Shown here: positions 43,449 through 57,699 of the stretch, in pieces | Layout of the letters: every line of letters begins with the position of its first letter | Position numbering within the stretch: the first letter of the stretch is position 1 | From: Zingiber officinale | Taxonomy: Eukaryota; Streptophyta; Magnoliopsida; Zingiberales; Zingiberaceae | Assembly (NCBI RefSeq): GCF_018446385.1 | Contig: NC_055998.1 | Coordinates: 69,434,744-69,498,743, forward strand | Direction: 5' to 3' | DNA: 64,000 nt | Program-made: the position numbers and the translations under genes | The notes under the pieces: model-generated | Told to the model about the DNA's origin: nothing | Seen by the model: only the letters and a program-made list of their open reading frames with translations | Database searches by the model: none

Positions 43449-44960
43449 ATGGCCGGTTCAAGCATCCATCCACCCAAATTCGAAAGAGACTTCTCTTGGT
43501 GGAAGAATAAAATGGAGATATTCTTCGAAATCGATTTCGATTTAATGCTAATTATAGAAAAAGGTTTTGAGATGCCTAGGGACCAAGACAATAAGTTAAT
43601 TGAGAAACTAAGGTGGAACAAGAAGCAAAGAGAAGAACACGTAGTAAACTCAAGAGCATTGCATCATCTTCTAAGTGTTCTTCCCCAACAAGAAGTAACA
43701 AGGATTGGAAACTATTCAAGTGCCAAAGACTTGTGGGAAAAACTAGTGGAGCTTCATGAAGGGACATCAGAAGCAAAATTGACAAAAAGAGACCTTCTCT
43801 GATCTCAACTCAACAACATCAAGCTTGAGAAAGGAGAAAAGATATCAATTTTACATTCTAGGATTAATAAAATTATTAATGGACTAACAAATGTAGGTGA
43901 GTCACTTTCAAATCGAGACATGATGATGAAAGCTCTAAATGTCTTCCCAAGAACCACAAATTGGATGTCAATAATAGACTCATTCTACATCTTAAAGGAT
44001 CTAGAGAAGTGCACTCTAGATGAATTCTTCTCAACCATGGAGCTTCACGAGACTTGAGTTGAAGGTTAGATGGAGAAGCTCATAAATCAAGAGGAGTAGC
44101 CCTTGTGGCAAACAAGAAAAAGGGTAAGAAGAAGAAGCCTTCATCCCTACCATCCTCCGACTCCGAAGAATCAATTTCCTCAATGGATAGCGATCAAGAG
44201 GCATATATGGTAAGGAAAATGAGAAGGGCTTTTAAAAAATTTTCAACTAACAAATCTCATGCTAAGAAAAGCTCAAGAAGCAAAAGTAGAACAAGGAGGG
44301 TCATTTGCTACAATTTCCAAGGAGAAGGGCACATGAGGGATGAATGCCTTCTCTTGAAGAAGAAAGAAGAAAGGAAAAAGGAAGAGAAGAGGAAGTCAAA
44401 AGAAAAGGGGAAAAAGGTCAAAACCTAAAAGTAACATGGGATGATCCATCGTCATCGGAGGAAGAAGAGAACCATGTGCCCCATTTTGCTCTAATGGGAA
44501 TTGAGATGTAGCCTCCACCTCATCCAAAAATGAAGAGGGAAAGAGCTCAAGTGAAGATGAAGAAGGGAGCTCAAGTGAAGGGGGAGGTCAAACATCGGAT
44601 TTGGACGTCTCGGTAAGTGAGGTATATAATCTTCCTCCTCATGTTTTAATTAAGGTTATTAAAAGTACAAATGAGGATTTCTTCAAGGCAAAAAGAAAAA
44701 ATAAGTCCTTGAAAAATGATATCATTTTCCTTGAAGAAAAATTAGAATCCATGTGTTCTAAGGACAATGATATGTATGCTTCTTCTATAAATTCAAATGA
44801 TTCATGTTTATTAGAAGAAAATAAGACTTTAAGGGAAAAGGTAGAATACCTTACCAATGCCCTTAGAAAATTTGAAATTGGATCCAAAACCCTAAACATG
44901 ATACTTGGGAGCCAAAGGACAAGTTTCAACAAAAAGGTTTAGGATATAAGGAATCCAACA
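43449..44960 (+). pseudogene. copia-type gag of the gag-only element
   Basis: The region opens with MAGSSIHPPKFERDFSWWK, typical of SIRE/Maximus gag, followed by a zinc-knuckle-like stretch (CYNFQGEGHMRDEC) near 44,306-44,347 and a lysine-rich tract. A coiled-coil-rich frame (44,601-44,942; NKSLKNDIIFLEEKLESM) follows. The reading is broken in a few places. It is a fossil gag. Confidence 0.8.
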
Positions 44961-46020
44961 ATGAAAAAATTTATTATTGTCTAATTACTAGGGGGGTTGC
45001 CAAGGCAAAGACCATAGATAGGAAATGGATCCCTAAGAAATATTTAGTTAATTTAATTAGAAAGAATTTCTATTGGGTGCCAAAGTCAATCCTTAAGGGT
45101 TAGAGGATTTTGGGTTAGTCAACCATTGAAATCATAATTTAAATCTTTGAAAAATGGTTGACTTGAGACCTTAAGGGGGAGCACTTAGAAATTCATGATA
45201 AAGAGGGCAAAGTAGAGGTTACCTTTATCTCACAATGACATGCATTATTTTTAAACATAGATGTGAGATGATAGGATGATACAAATAATTCACTTATGCT
45301 TATGACATTTTGATGAGTTATAAAATGTATCAATTTTTTAGTGATCATAGGTCAACTATGGGGAAAGTAAATGTTTAATTAATGGACATCTTGCCCATAG
45401 ATCATAGTTGAATATTTTAAATGCTTTGAAAATAATTCTATATTTTATTTACTATGGTATAGCTGTTTTGAAACTTATGAATTCAAAACAAGTTTTCAAA
45501 TTGACACAAACTTGAATGATTTTCAAGGTGTTTGAGTTTTTATCAAAACTTAAAAAATATGATGGATTTTCATAGAAACATATTTTTTCTTATTAAAGAA
45601 CATTATAAGAAATATGTGTTTAAAATTTCATGATTTTTCAAATTTTTTATATATTTCTAAATTTAGTTTCAGAAGGCTGGAATTCAGATTGGCAATGTGC
45701 CAATCAACTGCAACAGATGGCAGTCAACTGGTAGCTATTTTCTAGCACTTTAAAAGTTGATTTTGGGTATTTTTAAGTCCACATTGATACCTTGGTATAT
45801 GTACTTGTTTGGTATAATTTTTGATGGTGTCAAAGGAGGAGAAATGGGAAGGTTTAAGTTAGAAACCTAATTGTGTGTAAAACTTAAAAATTAAGGTTAA
45901 GAGGATATGTTAAGGGGGATCTTGGGGTTTATGCTTCATGTTTACATATTGCTTGTAATTTTCAAAGTTATTATTTGTGCCTAACTTAAATATATTACCA
46001 CACATCAAAAAGGGGGAGAT

Positions 46021-47088
46021 TGTTGGTGCAATCGACCTAAGTTTGATCGGTACGATCATGGTTTTGATGTGTGTGCCAAAGAGTTTAAGTAGTTAGACTT
46101 TCATATTATTTTGATATGTAGTTGAGTCATGCAGAACTTAGTGAAACACACATAAGGAGCTTGGTGCGGCTAAGCTTAGGAAGCTCATCCTATGTCTCGG
46201 GTCTATGAGATCGGTGAAGGATGGTGCATCCGAGGGACTGCGGACGAGGAGTAACGAAGTGAAGCCGAAGGAAGCGGACTTCAAGGCAACGTGAAGGATG
46301 ACACGGAGAGGAGTCGTGGGCTCGGGTGCATCTGAGGGATGGAGGCCAAGGAAGAGGGCTTCAAGGGAAACTCCGGAGAGGATGAGTGTGAGTTTGTAAC
46401 TGGGATCAGTTGACTGTTGGAAGTTACAGTTGACTGGTCCAGTCGACTATGCAGTCGACTGGGAGTAAACAGAAGTATTCTGTTCGCTCAGCTAGTAGTG
46501 ACCAACGACTGGTACTTTTACCAATCGACTTGTAAGTAGCCATTGGCAAACCGTTGGCATTGCGAAGTAGCCGTTGGCTACCTCCAACTGTAGCACCAGT
46601 CGACTGATGGAAGTATCAGTTGTCTGGTGTCGAGATGAGTTGATTTGTTAATCAACTCTCTTATCTTATTTATAGGAAGCTTTGGGGCATGAAGTAGGTT
46701 ACTCATGCTTGTTGAATAACTCATAAGTCTTTGCCCAAAGCTTCCAAGTCCACTCTTCCTCTCCAAACCTAAGTTTCATTTTATAAGAGGAAGAGAACTT
46801 TGTGAGAGGTTGTACTTCATTGAGAAGGAGTAAAATCTAACCGGAGATTGTCGGGGACTGATCCACCGAAGGATCAAGGGTTCATCCACTTTAAGGACAT
46901 ACCGTAGAGTAGGAGCAAGCAATCTCCAAACCACATAAAGGATTTGTGTTAGTGTTTGTGTTCCTTCCTGTTTGTTTTCATGTTTTAGTATATTCTGCTT
47001 GCGCACTAATGTCTTGTAGAGAAGCAATTGAAATTGGGGGTGGCTTAGCTATTCATCCCCCGTTCTAGCCGCCCACCGATTACCTACA
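46021..47088 (+). repeat. 3' LTR of the gag-only element
   Basis: This 1,068-bp copy of the LTR at 42,360 lies directly after the polypurine tract. It carries the same CAGTCGACTG palindromes at about 46,430-46,620. Confidence 0.92.
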
Positions 47089-47588
47089 TATCCATGAGTT
47101 CTTACATTAATCCATACTCCAATTACTTCTTTAATCCTAGAACAATAGATCTACTCCATGGCTAGAAGAAAAAAAGATCCAAGACATAAAGATTGAAAGT
47201 ATCTAAATCCAACAAGAAGAGGACAAGAGAAAAATGTTTATTCGGTTGCGTCAAGTGATCTTCGGATCTAATCCTTTGCTTACGGAGCCGATGTGATGAT
47301 GGAAATAGTCTTGGATCATTGAACGAAGAGCGTGGAGAGCGTGGATCATCACCAAGATGGATTTCCCTAAAGGGAGAACCTTCCTTCCCTTGTAAAGGGG
47401 AAGATATCCCCTTTTATAATGCAAGGCATGAGCCTGGCACTGCACATGGCATGACCATGTGGAATCCACACGGCCGGCTCCTTCTTAGCCTCTGCTCAGG
47501 TCACACAACCCTGTGGATTCACACAGATGTATCTTGCTTGCTCTCTGGATGAGTGACACGATCGTGTGGGATCACACGACCATGTTAT

Positions 47589-50202
47589 TGTTGGTTGGTC
47601 TTAGGAAGATCGTACCAGTTCCACTGTACACAAATTTTGTACAAGTGTCGAACCTTTCCTAACAACCTATTGTGTTCTTTAGAAATTAAATTCAGAATCA
47701 CAAATGGAACTTAACATTATTGATTCCAAATTTAACTTATCTGTTCTTAATAGTTTAAACTTGGATCGCAAGCGGAACTTAACACTATTGATCTAAATCT
47801 ACCTATGTTACAAATTCAATTAAGTATTGATTTCAGAAATTGGCTCCCAGGTCAAACATGGCGAGCACATAGCCTTCTTGGTTATGGGAGTATCCACCAC
47901 TGCCTCGACAAAGCCTCTTAACGAAATTCAATATTTAATTTCCTAAAATAACATTAGGTTTAACAAAAAAAAACAATCGAATCACAATATCGAAAAAATA
48001 CAAAAAACACAACTTCGAATATCTAATCCGAAAATTTAGAATCATATGCCTCTTGTGTTTGGAATTCATACAAATAAAAACTAGTATGATGCGGAAAATA
48101 ATTACTAGTTATACCTTTCTTTGTACGCAACGACCTCTTGATCTTCTACCGTATTCCTCTTCTTATCTCGGACGTTGTGTGGGCAACGATCTACCGAGAT
48201 GAGAACCACCCAAGCCCTTCTTCTTCCTCACCAAGTTTCGGTCACCAAAACTCCTCCAAGGATGTAGAGGTTTGGCCACCACCACCAAGCTCTAAGGGAT
48301 GCAAGAAACAAAACCTCCTTTCTCTCCTTCTACTCCAAGCAATATCTAGCCACCTTCCAAGCTCCAAAGGATGAAGAGTTTTGGCCAAGGAGAAGAAAGA
48401 AAAAGGAGAAGGGAGATCTAGAAGGGCCAGCCACACCACCAAGGAAAAGAGGAGGAGAATAGAATAGAGTTCTTAGCCATGAAGGCACCCCTACCCCCTC
48501 TTTTATAATCCTTGACTTGGCAAATAAGGAAAAATTAAATAAAACCTTCCTTATTATCTTTGCCATGAAAAGGAAAATTTAATTGATTAAAATCAATTTC
48601 CTTTTCTTAAATATTATGGCCGACCACATAAAGAGTTATCAATTAGGCAAGTTTTAAACACAAAATTAAAACTTCCTTATTTGTTTCTGGAAATTTTAAA
48701 ATTAAAATTTCTCTAATAATTTTTTCCTTCATGGTTGGTTATAAAAGGAAATTTTATAAATTAAAATATTTCTTTTAAACATATGGATGATTTCCAAAAA
48801 GGAAAGTTATCTTTAAAATTAAAATATCCTTTCAATATACAAATAAGAAAAGATATCAAATATTTTCTTAATCTTTTGTAGAAACTTATAAAAGGAAATA
48901 TTTAATTTTAAAACTCTCTTTTTAAATCATGAACATGGTTACAAAAAAGGAAAATTTTATCAAAATTAAAATCTTCGTTTCAATCTACAAATAAGGAAAG
49001 ATATCAAAATCTTTTCTCAATCTTTTGTAGAAAGCTATAAAAGGAAAGATTTAAATTTTAAACTCTCTTTTAAAACTATGGAATCCATATAAGAAAAATT
49101 TTAAAAATAAAATCCTTTTAATTTTATTGTGGCCGACCACCTAAGCTTGGACTCAAGTTAGGATCGACCACCACTTGGTTCATCCAAGGATTAACTTGGC
49201 CGACCCCTTGCTTGGGCTCCAAGCAAGGCTTGGCCGACCACCTTAGGATGGGTATAAAGGTGGGTATAGGTGGGTATAATACTTTATAAATAAGAGGCTA
49301 CGATAGGGACCGAGAGGAGGAATTGGTTTTGGTCTCCCTATGAAATTATGCTTCCCGTGTTCATCCTGAACACCCAACTTAATTTCATCAATAATAATTC
49401 ATTCTACTAAAGAATTATTACTGAACTACTGCACCAATCCCAAATTACATTTTAGGCTCCTTCTTATCATGAATGTGTTAATCTCCCTGTGTTTAAGATG
49501 TTGAATGTCCACTAATTAAATTGAGTTAGTGACAACTCACTTTAATTAATATCTTAGTCCAAGAGTAGTACCACTCAACTTTATCATCATGTCGGACTAA
49601 GTCCGCTTGCAGGGTTTAATATGACAATCCTTATGAGCTCCTCTTGGGGACATTATCAACATAGATTACTAGGACACAGTTTCCTTCTATAATCAACAAC
49701 ACACACTATAAGTAATATCATTTCCCAACTTATCGGGTCTTTTGATTTATCGAGCTAAATCTCACCCTTTGATAAGTCAAAGAAATAAATACTAAATATA
49801 TGTGCTTATTATTATATTAGGATTAAGAGAACACACTTCCATAATAATGAAGGTCTTGTTCTTTTATTAAGTCAGTATAAAAAGAACATACCTTAAATGA
49901 TCCTACTCAATACACTTAGAGTGTTTTAGTGTAATTTATCAGTCAAGATAAACTAATACTTAATTACACTACGACTATTCTAATGGTTTGTTCCTTTCCA
50001 TCTCAGTCGTGAGCTACTGTTTATAATTCATAAAGAACCGATAACATAATCTTCTGTGTGTGACACCACACATCATGTTATCTATAATATAAATTAATTG
50101 AACAACTACATTTAGTATATAAATGTAGATATTGACCAATATGATTCTTATTTCTAAGTAAATGTTTATACAAAAGCTAGACTTTTAGTATACATTCCAA
50201 CA
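47589..50202 (-). mobile_element. solo LTR, 2.6 kb, TGTTGG...CCAACA
   Basis: It is flanked by the perfect 5-bp duplication GTTAT (47,584-47,588 and 50,203-50,207) and has terminal TGTTGG and CCAACA. On the minus strand it begins TGTTGGAATGTATACTAAAA, which fits a copia-type LTR. No internal coding is seen. Several AT-rich repeats of a block near AAAGGAAAGATTTAAATTTT occur between 48,530 and 49,120. Confidence 0.88.
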
Positions 50203-50608
50203 GTTATGCTCCTCTTCTGGTCAAGCCACACGACCATGTGGATTCACACAGTCGGTGTCTACACTGACTCTGGAAAGTTATATGGTCATGTGCAGTAACA
50301 CAACCAGATTTTGTTTCTCCTCTGAAAGGCCACATGACTATTGGATTCACACAGCTGTGGCAAACTTCTTCTCTACTTTGTTGCACGGTCATGTGGGATT
50401 GACACAGCCAACCCCTTTTGCTTCGTTTACACTCTGGGATCATCTCTGAGCATCGTTATTGCCCCAAAAGTGGCTCATATCGATAGAAAAGCACACAAAA
50501 AGAAGGGTAATTATGCTAAAAGTAAGACAAGAGGTGTAAAAATACACAGATCAAGCATAAGTAAAGTATTTGAATGTGCGTCAAAATATGCATAAGAGTG
50601 TATATAAT

Positions 50609-50677
50609 TGTTGGTTGCTACTCAGAAAGCCTAATGGTTCCACTGTACAAAAATTTTGTACAAAGGTCTGAACCTTT
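50609..50677 (-). mobile_element. start of another LTR related to the 47.6-kb solo LTR
   Basis: The 69 bases from TGTTGGTTGCTACTC to GGTCTGAACC closely match the first 70 bases of the solo LTR at 47,589, including GTTCCACTGTAC and AAATTTTGTACAA. It is cut by the gypsy element at 50,678, so the rest should lie beyond the window. Confidence 0.7.
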
Positions 50678-52691
50678 TGTCACGCCCCCAAAGGAGTCTC
50701 TGCTAGACAAAAATCCGACAACATCTCCCCTGTACCGGTGACAATCTGAAGCATCCATACAAGCAAAATACATCATCCACATGCGGCTAGAATATTTATA
50801 TACACAACCACGCAGTTATAATAACAGCCAACTCGGCTGGAATGAAACAATCACAACCACGCAGTTATATATAAAACAGCCTACACGGCTGTACTAAAAC
50901 ACAGCGGAAAAAATGAAGGCCACACAACACAAATAAATACAATGCATGCCGGCATGGCTTAAATACAAATACAACACCAAAACCATAAGATAGCCACATG
51001 GCTATACACAAATACAATGCCAAAAATAAGAAAAGAATATACAAAAGAAAACAAGCACAATCTTCGGATGTGACGTAGGACCCGGCAAACAGGATACTCC
51101 GAGCGACACCAACCATCTATAAGCTACCTGAAAACATAAATGTATACATGCGGTGATGAGTATAGGTAACTCAGCGGGTAATAAACAAGATAGTGCATGG
51201 TCCATAAACAACATGGAGATCACAAGTATACAGTCTCAGTAGGGAATAAAGAACATGATCATACTATCATAATCAATGCACCTAAACATATCTGACATAA
51301 TAACCTGACATATAAACTGTACAAACCACAGCTAACATAATGACAGATACATACCCAATCTGGAATCGACACATGGTACAATGATCAGTAAACTCACCGG
51401 ATCTGCAACAGATATACCCGTGACACCTGTGCAATATAAATACGACTGCATATACATGTAAAATAAATGACATGTATACAGCATGACGACCAAATGCAAC
51501 AACCATATCTCAATCAGGTGCAACAATGACAATCACATGCAACTAGTATCTACTAGGCATGTATGCAAATGCAGATGCACCGCGCATCAAATGCAGGAAT
51601 AATAACTGCGTATGCATGCTCTATGGTCACCCCGACACCTCTCTAGATACCACGACCCCAGTATGGCCGAGAGGCTTGGGTTCGTGACAAACCATACTAG
51701 CCTCACGCACGTAACCGCTATAAAGCGACTGAGGCGTTCGGTACGCTAAATAGTTATCTAACTACATAGCATCAGGGTCCCTGTCTACTCACATCACAAG
51801 CCCCCTAACTACTGAACCCTCCAGACCCCTAATAAGAGTGGTCGAGGCGGATAGAGTATGCATTGAGCAGCCTAGTGAGCAGAATAGGACTAGCTCCACT
51901 CCTAACTACCACTCTCCAAAAGTGGTCGAATGGACAACTAATATGTCTAATGACTAGCTTATACCTAAAGGAGCTGGTGGTCATCAAACAATCCATAAGT
52001 ATGACTGACGACTAACTCATACCACAAGGGAGCAATAGTCATCAACATGCAATATATGATGACATGATGTGATAATCATAATATAAACATCCCCATCATC
52101 AATATAAACTCTCCATCATCATAAATATCTCCACAACATGGGTATAACCATCATGATACCTCTACATATCACACCAGGCACGTGTACACAACCCCATATG
52201 TATCCTCCAATAAAAACACATCAGACACGTGTATAAACCACAAACATACAATCCACACAACTCCTCCAAAAGTACATAACAAATACATGTGATGTAAATG
52301 TACGGTCAACATGATGACTCCTATAACACATATCACCCTACGTACAATCCACATTATATGCAAAATCAGCATGGTAAATCCAACCACTCGACAATCCCTA
52401 CAATACATACTCTACACGCGTAATCACAGCAGAGTAGAAATCAAGAGTAGAGACTGTATATGATATAACTAGGACATCTCAAAGATCAAGCATAAGTATC
52501 AAGCAGGAAGGCAACCAACAAATACGATATAAGGAAAAGCAGCCTAATCCATCACATAAAATCATGCACTAAGCTCAATAAAAATTTACATAGAGCCAAG
52601 GAAGAAATATCCGCCTTAAAATATAGCTCGTATCGAGTAATCCCGTATCGAGACGCTCGTCCCGAATCCAAGTCCTGCATCAATCTATATA

Positions 52692-52772
<81 letters not shown>

Positions 52773-54274
52773 TAGCTAAATTCATACGAATTAAATAGCT
52801 AAATAAAATACTTAACATAATTAGGATCACTCTAATTAAATCTGATCTCTGATTAATCCTCCAAATCAATAATCCAATTCTATCAAGCATCATAATAACA
52901 CCTCCGAATTCGATAATCATGCAATCAATCAATCAACCAAATCATCAAAACCCCAATCAATCACAAACCCCAACATGATTCACCTTTAAATTCTCACCCA
53001 TATCCATAGTTTCCAATCCAAAATCCCTAATCCAAAATCAACATGGATTCAACAATACATGCTAATATATCTAAGCATGAACAAAACCCTACAACCCATA
53101 GAAAACTCAATTACGTAACATACTACTATGAATCAGAAGTGCATCACTAAATACACTCACCTTGAGATAGGGCAGCCAATTCCAGTACCTAACAGCGCTA
53201 CACTCCACTGTCCGGAAACTACACAAGAACACCCACACACCAAATCTTCAAAAATGAGTCCAGAACTGATCTATAAAGCAATACATTGCTAAACCCTACC
53301 AAATAGGATAATACTTACCTCAATCGAACCCCTACCTCATCACCCGTGACCTCCACATCTTCAAGATGTGAAGAAACAATGATCGGCAACAGGGGAAATT
53401 CCACAACACATTGATCAGATGCTTCCTCTAATCTAGAACAGGAAGAACAGCTAAATGGAAACAATTGAGCAAGATCTGGAATTAAAACAAATCCAGATGA
53501 AACTTACCTAGACTGATAGTCCCCTGGTGGTGGCACTCGATCGAGACTCCAGCACACGGCGAGGCAGCGAGGTCGTGGTAGTGCGACCAACGATCAGAAG
53601 AGGTTGCGAGAGAAACACATCGGGTGGGGGAAAGAGAGGTTGCCGGCGACGAATCTGAGCTAGGGCACAACTTCAAGAACGGCTCTGGCGTCCCGTGAGT
53701 CGATGGATTACAACATCACGAGCGGGAGAGGGAGGAGGGAGGTGTGGCATCAGCGATTGGGATGGAGAAGGAAGGCCTGGTGGCGATAGGATGGACATCA
53801 CTGGCGCGATCAAGAATCGCCGGCATCACGGCGGAGATGCGATGGGAATCGAGAATGGGAGGAAGAAGAGAAACACCCGTAGCTTGTCTTCCCTCCTAAG
53901 CACTCCACCATCAGCCACGTCGGCGACACCGAGAGAAGAAGGAGGAGGAGAATCGCCGGTGAGGATCGGGACGAAGTGGACAGGGGAGGAAGAAGAATCG
54001 GGGGAAAAGAGGGGTTCTCGGTGCTTATAAAGTAGGTTACTGTAGCATTAATCCCCAAACCTAGTTTTAGCTTAATTAAGCCTAAGTCCACTCCTCAATC
54101 AATTCCCACCTTTGGGTATTCCAAACAGACCTCCTCTGTACCCAGAATCTATCCCCTTAAAACGGATCATACAGACTCCGTTTAAATCCCGAAAAATTTC
54201 TAGAAATTCTTGAAAAATCCAATAAAATTTTTGGTCCAATAATATTTATTATTTTAATTTTACGGTATCTTACA
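50678..54274 (-). repeat. 3' LTR of the gypsy element
   Basis: On plus it starts TGTCACGCCCCC and ends CGGTATCTTACA. Its first 1.37 kb repeats at 62,088-63,461. It contains a (TA)n run at 52,686-52,768. At 3.6 kb it is a long LTR. Confidence 0.85.
52686..52768. repeat. (TA)n microsatellite
   Basis: About 80 bases of nearly uninterrupted TA inside the gypsy 3' LTR. The length may be unreliable in assembly. Confidence 0.95.
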
Positions 54275-57162
54275 TTCTCCCCTACTAATAAAAAATTTGG
54301 TCCCCAAATTTACTGGTCAACTCAGAGATCCTCATCCAAGGGTAACATCCAAACAGTATCTTCATCCACTACTCCGTCATAACATCATAAACATATCTCC
54401 AACCATGACAATCCACCTCCAAGTGAATAGTGATGACTCTGTGAGCTATGAGCTCACCCTGCTTTCGCTACTCCCACACTACTGCCTAATCAACTGTGGC
54501 TAAAATCTACTACCTCTGCAATCCATAATCCACCATCAATAGATCCTCCATCATATGTATAGGGCGCTTAAACTATCTATCAATCTGAGAGTGAAAATCT
54601 ATACTAACACGAAACTCTGAACCCAAAGTCTGCTGTAATCTCGGTCAAAACCAAGATGAAAAATCACGGATTTTCATCCAATATAACACTCAGAGATGTA
54701 CCATGAGGTCCGGTAATCTCTCTAGAGTATTATTCTACTACTCAATCCAAAAGAATCTGCCCCTACACATCGATATCTAGGGAGCAAAGTCGTTACCCAA
54801 CAACGATTACCCAAACCATCATATCCTCCCCATGTCCTAGATAATCCCACAACAAGAGCCGTCGAAACATGCTCCCAACTCCACTCCAACATCTGCATCA
54901 ACAAAGATAATCCTGCTAGTCTCTAATATTCAACCTCTACATGCTGACCCACTAGACATCAAGTTACAAAATCCGCGATGTCTTCCTTCATGTCATTCCA
55001 CCAATCAGAATGCTCCCAGTCTCCATACATTAGGTGTCAACCGAATGTATCACAAATCTAGATCAATGTGTTTCCTGCAGTAACTCCTCCCGGATAAGAA
55101 GTGACGCGAAAAGACACATAATCTTCCATAGAAATCAAAGAATCTCATTCCCATTCCATGCTCATTCGGTATACTGGCATGAGACTGCTCCGCCCATGCT
55201 ACATCGGAAGTGCACCAAACCTCGGGTATGATACATCTGTGTAGAGTACAAATCCGTCTACACTAGAAAGCATAACTAAGACGGTGCAGTTAACAACTTT
55301 TCATCCAACTCCCAAAAATGATCTCGTAAGCATCCGTCCATGAAAGTTCTATTCCCTTCCTAGACAGTCCAATCAAAGACATATCAATGCTAGAGAAACC
55401 CTCATCCAATCTCCGATAATATCTAGCTAGACCAAGGAAACTGCGAGTCTCCTGTATAGACTACGGTCACACCCAACTGGTAACCGCCTAACTCCTGTGA
55501 ATCCACTAATATCCTCTACTAAACATGTGTCCCAAAACTCGTAAAAGACAATCACAATACGTACTACTAACTTCACATATAGATGTTTCTATCGAAACAT
55601 CTCTAGAACTATGCGAAGCTAGTGTACGTGATCCACCTCGGATCGGGAATAGATCACAACATCACCAATAAAGACAATGAAAACTGATCCAAACACCCTA
55701 ATGATACCAAGTACATCGAGTCCATAAAAACATCTAGGGCATGGTATGCCTAAAATGATAACACCAAAGACCCATAATGTACGTACAATAGGCTCACTCA
55801 ACCGTAGGATCCCCAACAACAAGCCTACGATCAAATCACCAACTACAAATCACCAAATCCATAGATATCACACATGTGCTACTCTCCATGTCACTATCAA
55901 TATCAAACACCAAACCATAGATCACCCAGTCAAATATCCACTAATAGATCATAAAAAGACCACCTATCAACACACCTGATCTCCCAATATCCACCAATCT
56001 CCAATCATCCTCTGTAACGCCCGCCCTTCCAGGTAGCACTAAGGCCACCCCAGAGGTACGGACGTCACTGAAACATAGACATCAATTATACTAATGCATA
56101 TGGATTCATAGCAGCGAAAGACATATATAATTAGTTGTTTTTTTTTCTTTTCATATCATAACATATACCATATGCATCTAGTTCTCTTAACATAGCATGT
56201 GAAGTCAAACGTACCAACATAACATGAGTAGGATATCATACTAGCTGAACATTATCATAAGCATAGGTCCAACATTGTTCACATGCATAACTTAGATAAT
56301 TCAAAACTTAAATAGATCTATCCACCAGCACTTCCACACACATCCTCATTGCCTTTCCTGCTCTGCTCCCCTTAAACAATCCATTCCTTACCTTTATCTG
56401 CAGTACAAGGAAAACGTGTAGCTATAAGCCAAAGGCTTAGTGAGATCCTTGCCTACCCATAAATCCGAAAAACATATAACATAACATAACATGTAGAAAC
56501 CATAGCATAGCATAACATAGCATGGAGAATCATAACATAGAACATATCTTATCATGTAAAAACCATAACATCTCCTAACATAACATGAGGAAAAACAGAA
56601 CATAATATATCATATCACATAAGGAGCATAACATATCAGAGTATAGCATGTGAGTGTATATCATGATTCATATCACATTCTGTAAGCACATATCATGAAG
56701 TCTATCATATCATGTAAACATGTATCATAACTCATACCTATTCATAAGGGTGCATAAACATAATTTCATAAATATGTGCATGTAGATGCAATATGTATAT
56801 TTTTAAAACATGTATCATGGAATGCACATATGCATCATGCTTCTTTCAAAACATATAGTATACATACTTGAATATCATATCATCATCATGAGAAGGGCCC
56901 CGGCTTGTACCACATGTAAACATAAATGCGCGCAATCCCTAGGACAGGGTAGCTAGCCCCGAACCTACTAGGGATCTAGGTCCGTTCATAGTCCGTCGAC
57001 CTAGGGGCGTACTGAGGAGCCCATCCCTTAATGAGGTCCGTTCATAGTCCGTCGACCCCGGGGCGCTTATGGAGCCCACCCTTGGTACAAGCCATACAAA
57101 GTAAAATATCATGCATATCATATCTCATCATATCATACATGTCATAATTCTTGTCATATCAT

Positions 57163-57358
57163 GAAGAGAGCTCTTGATCCCCAACTTAAGGGAAGCATCT
57201 CTTTACCATAGCATGAAGAGTGCACTTGATCCCAACTTAAGGGAAGCAACTCTTTTTCATAACATGAAGAGTGCGCTTGGTCCCAACTTAAGGGAAGCAA
57301 CTCTTTTTCATAACATGAAGAATGCTCTTGGTCCCAACTTAAGGGAAGCAACTCTTTA
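57163..57358. repeat. 51-bp tandem repeat, four copies
   Basis: Units start CATGAAGAG and contain CCCAACTTAAGGGAAGCA. The period is about 50-51 bases. Because 51 is a multiple of three, long open frames appear on both strands; they are by-products. Confidence 0.9.
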
Positions 57359-57699
57359 GGCTTTTCTTCTTACATAAGCCATTCACACATGCATTATATA
57401 ACATGTTCTTATCATAACATAAAGTATAACATGTTATTTTCTTATCATCAAACTTGGCATATCATCTCATGAACTTAGCATAACATATCATGAACATGAC
57501 ATATCATATCATGAGTCTAGCATATCATATCATGACCATAGCCTATCATGTCATAAGTCTATCATATCATATCATAGACATGACACATCTTATCATAAGA
57601 CATAGAAATGCAACATATCGTAAAGCATATTTTCATCACATCATAAAGCATGAAAGCTTAATCTACTTATATATCAAAGGCTACATATCATGAAAATGC

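Larger units (their letters stand above)
42360..47088 (+). mobile_element. complete gag-only copia-type retrotransposon
   Basis: The element starts TGTTGGTGCAAT, ends ACCTACA and has the perfect target duplication TATCC (42,355-42,359 and 47,089-47,093). LTRs are 42,360-43,386 and 46,021-47,088. The primer-binding site TGGTATCAGAGC (initiator Met tRNA) is at 43,389-43,400 and the polypurine tract AAAAAGGGGGAGAT ends at 46,020. The internal part shows gag only (SIRE-like), with no pol domains recognised. About 14 differences in the first 245 LTR bases (near 6%, mostly transitions) suggest an insertion a few million years old if a usual plant LTR clock applies. Confidence 0.92.
41403..50608 (-). 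mobile_element. LTR of the 2.6-kb family, minus strand, interrupted by later insertions
   Basis: The left end reads TGTTACAAACTG on plus, the reverse complement of the end of the LTR at 2,626-4,663. The piece 41,403-42,354 shares the GTCCCTGTGG.TACGATA phrase and the GGGTAT.A.CTTG.AAGGAGAAGCAA.TCTCC block. The pieces 47,094-47,583 and 50,208-50,608 carry the palindrome-derived CACACGACCATGTGG words, and GATGTGCGTC...TGCATAA...GTGTATATAA close to the other end. It is preceded by ATCGC at 41,398-41,402. The partner duplication should lie outside the window. Confidence 0.75.

Noticed and set aside
57154-57359. Open frames on both strands with a repeating 17-residue pattern
   Set aside because: They arise because the 51-base tandem unit is a multiple of three; no start context or family match.
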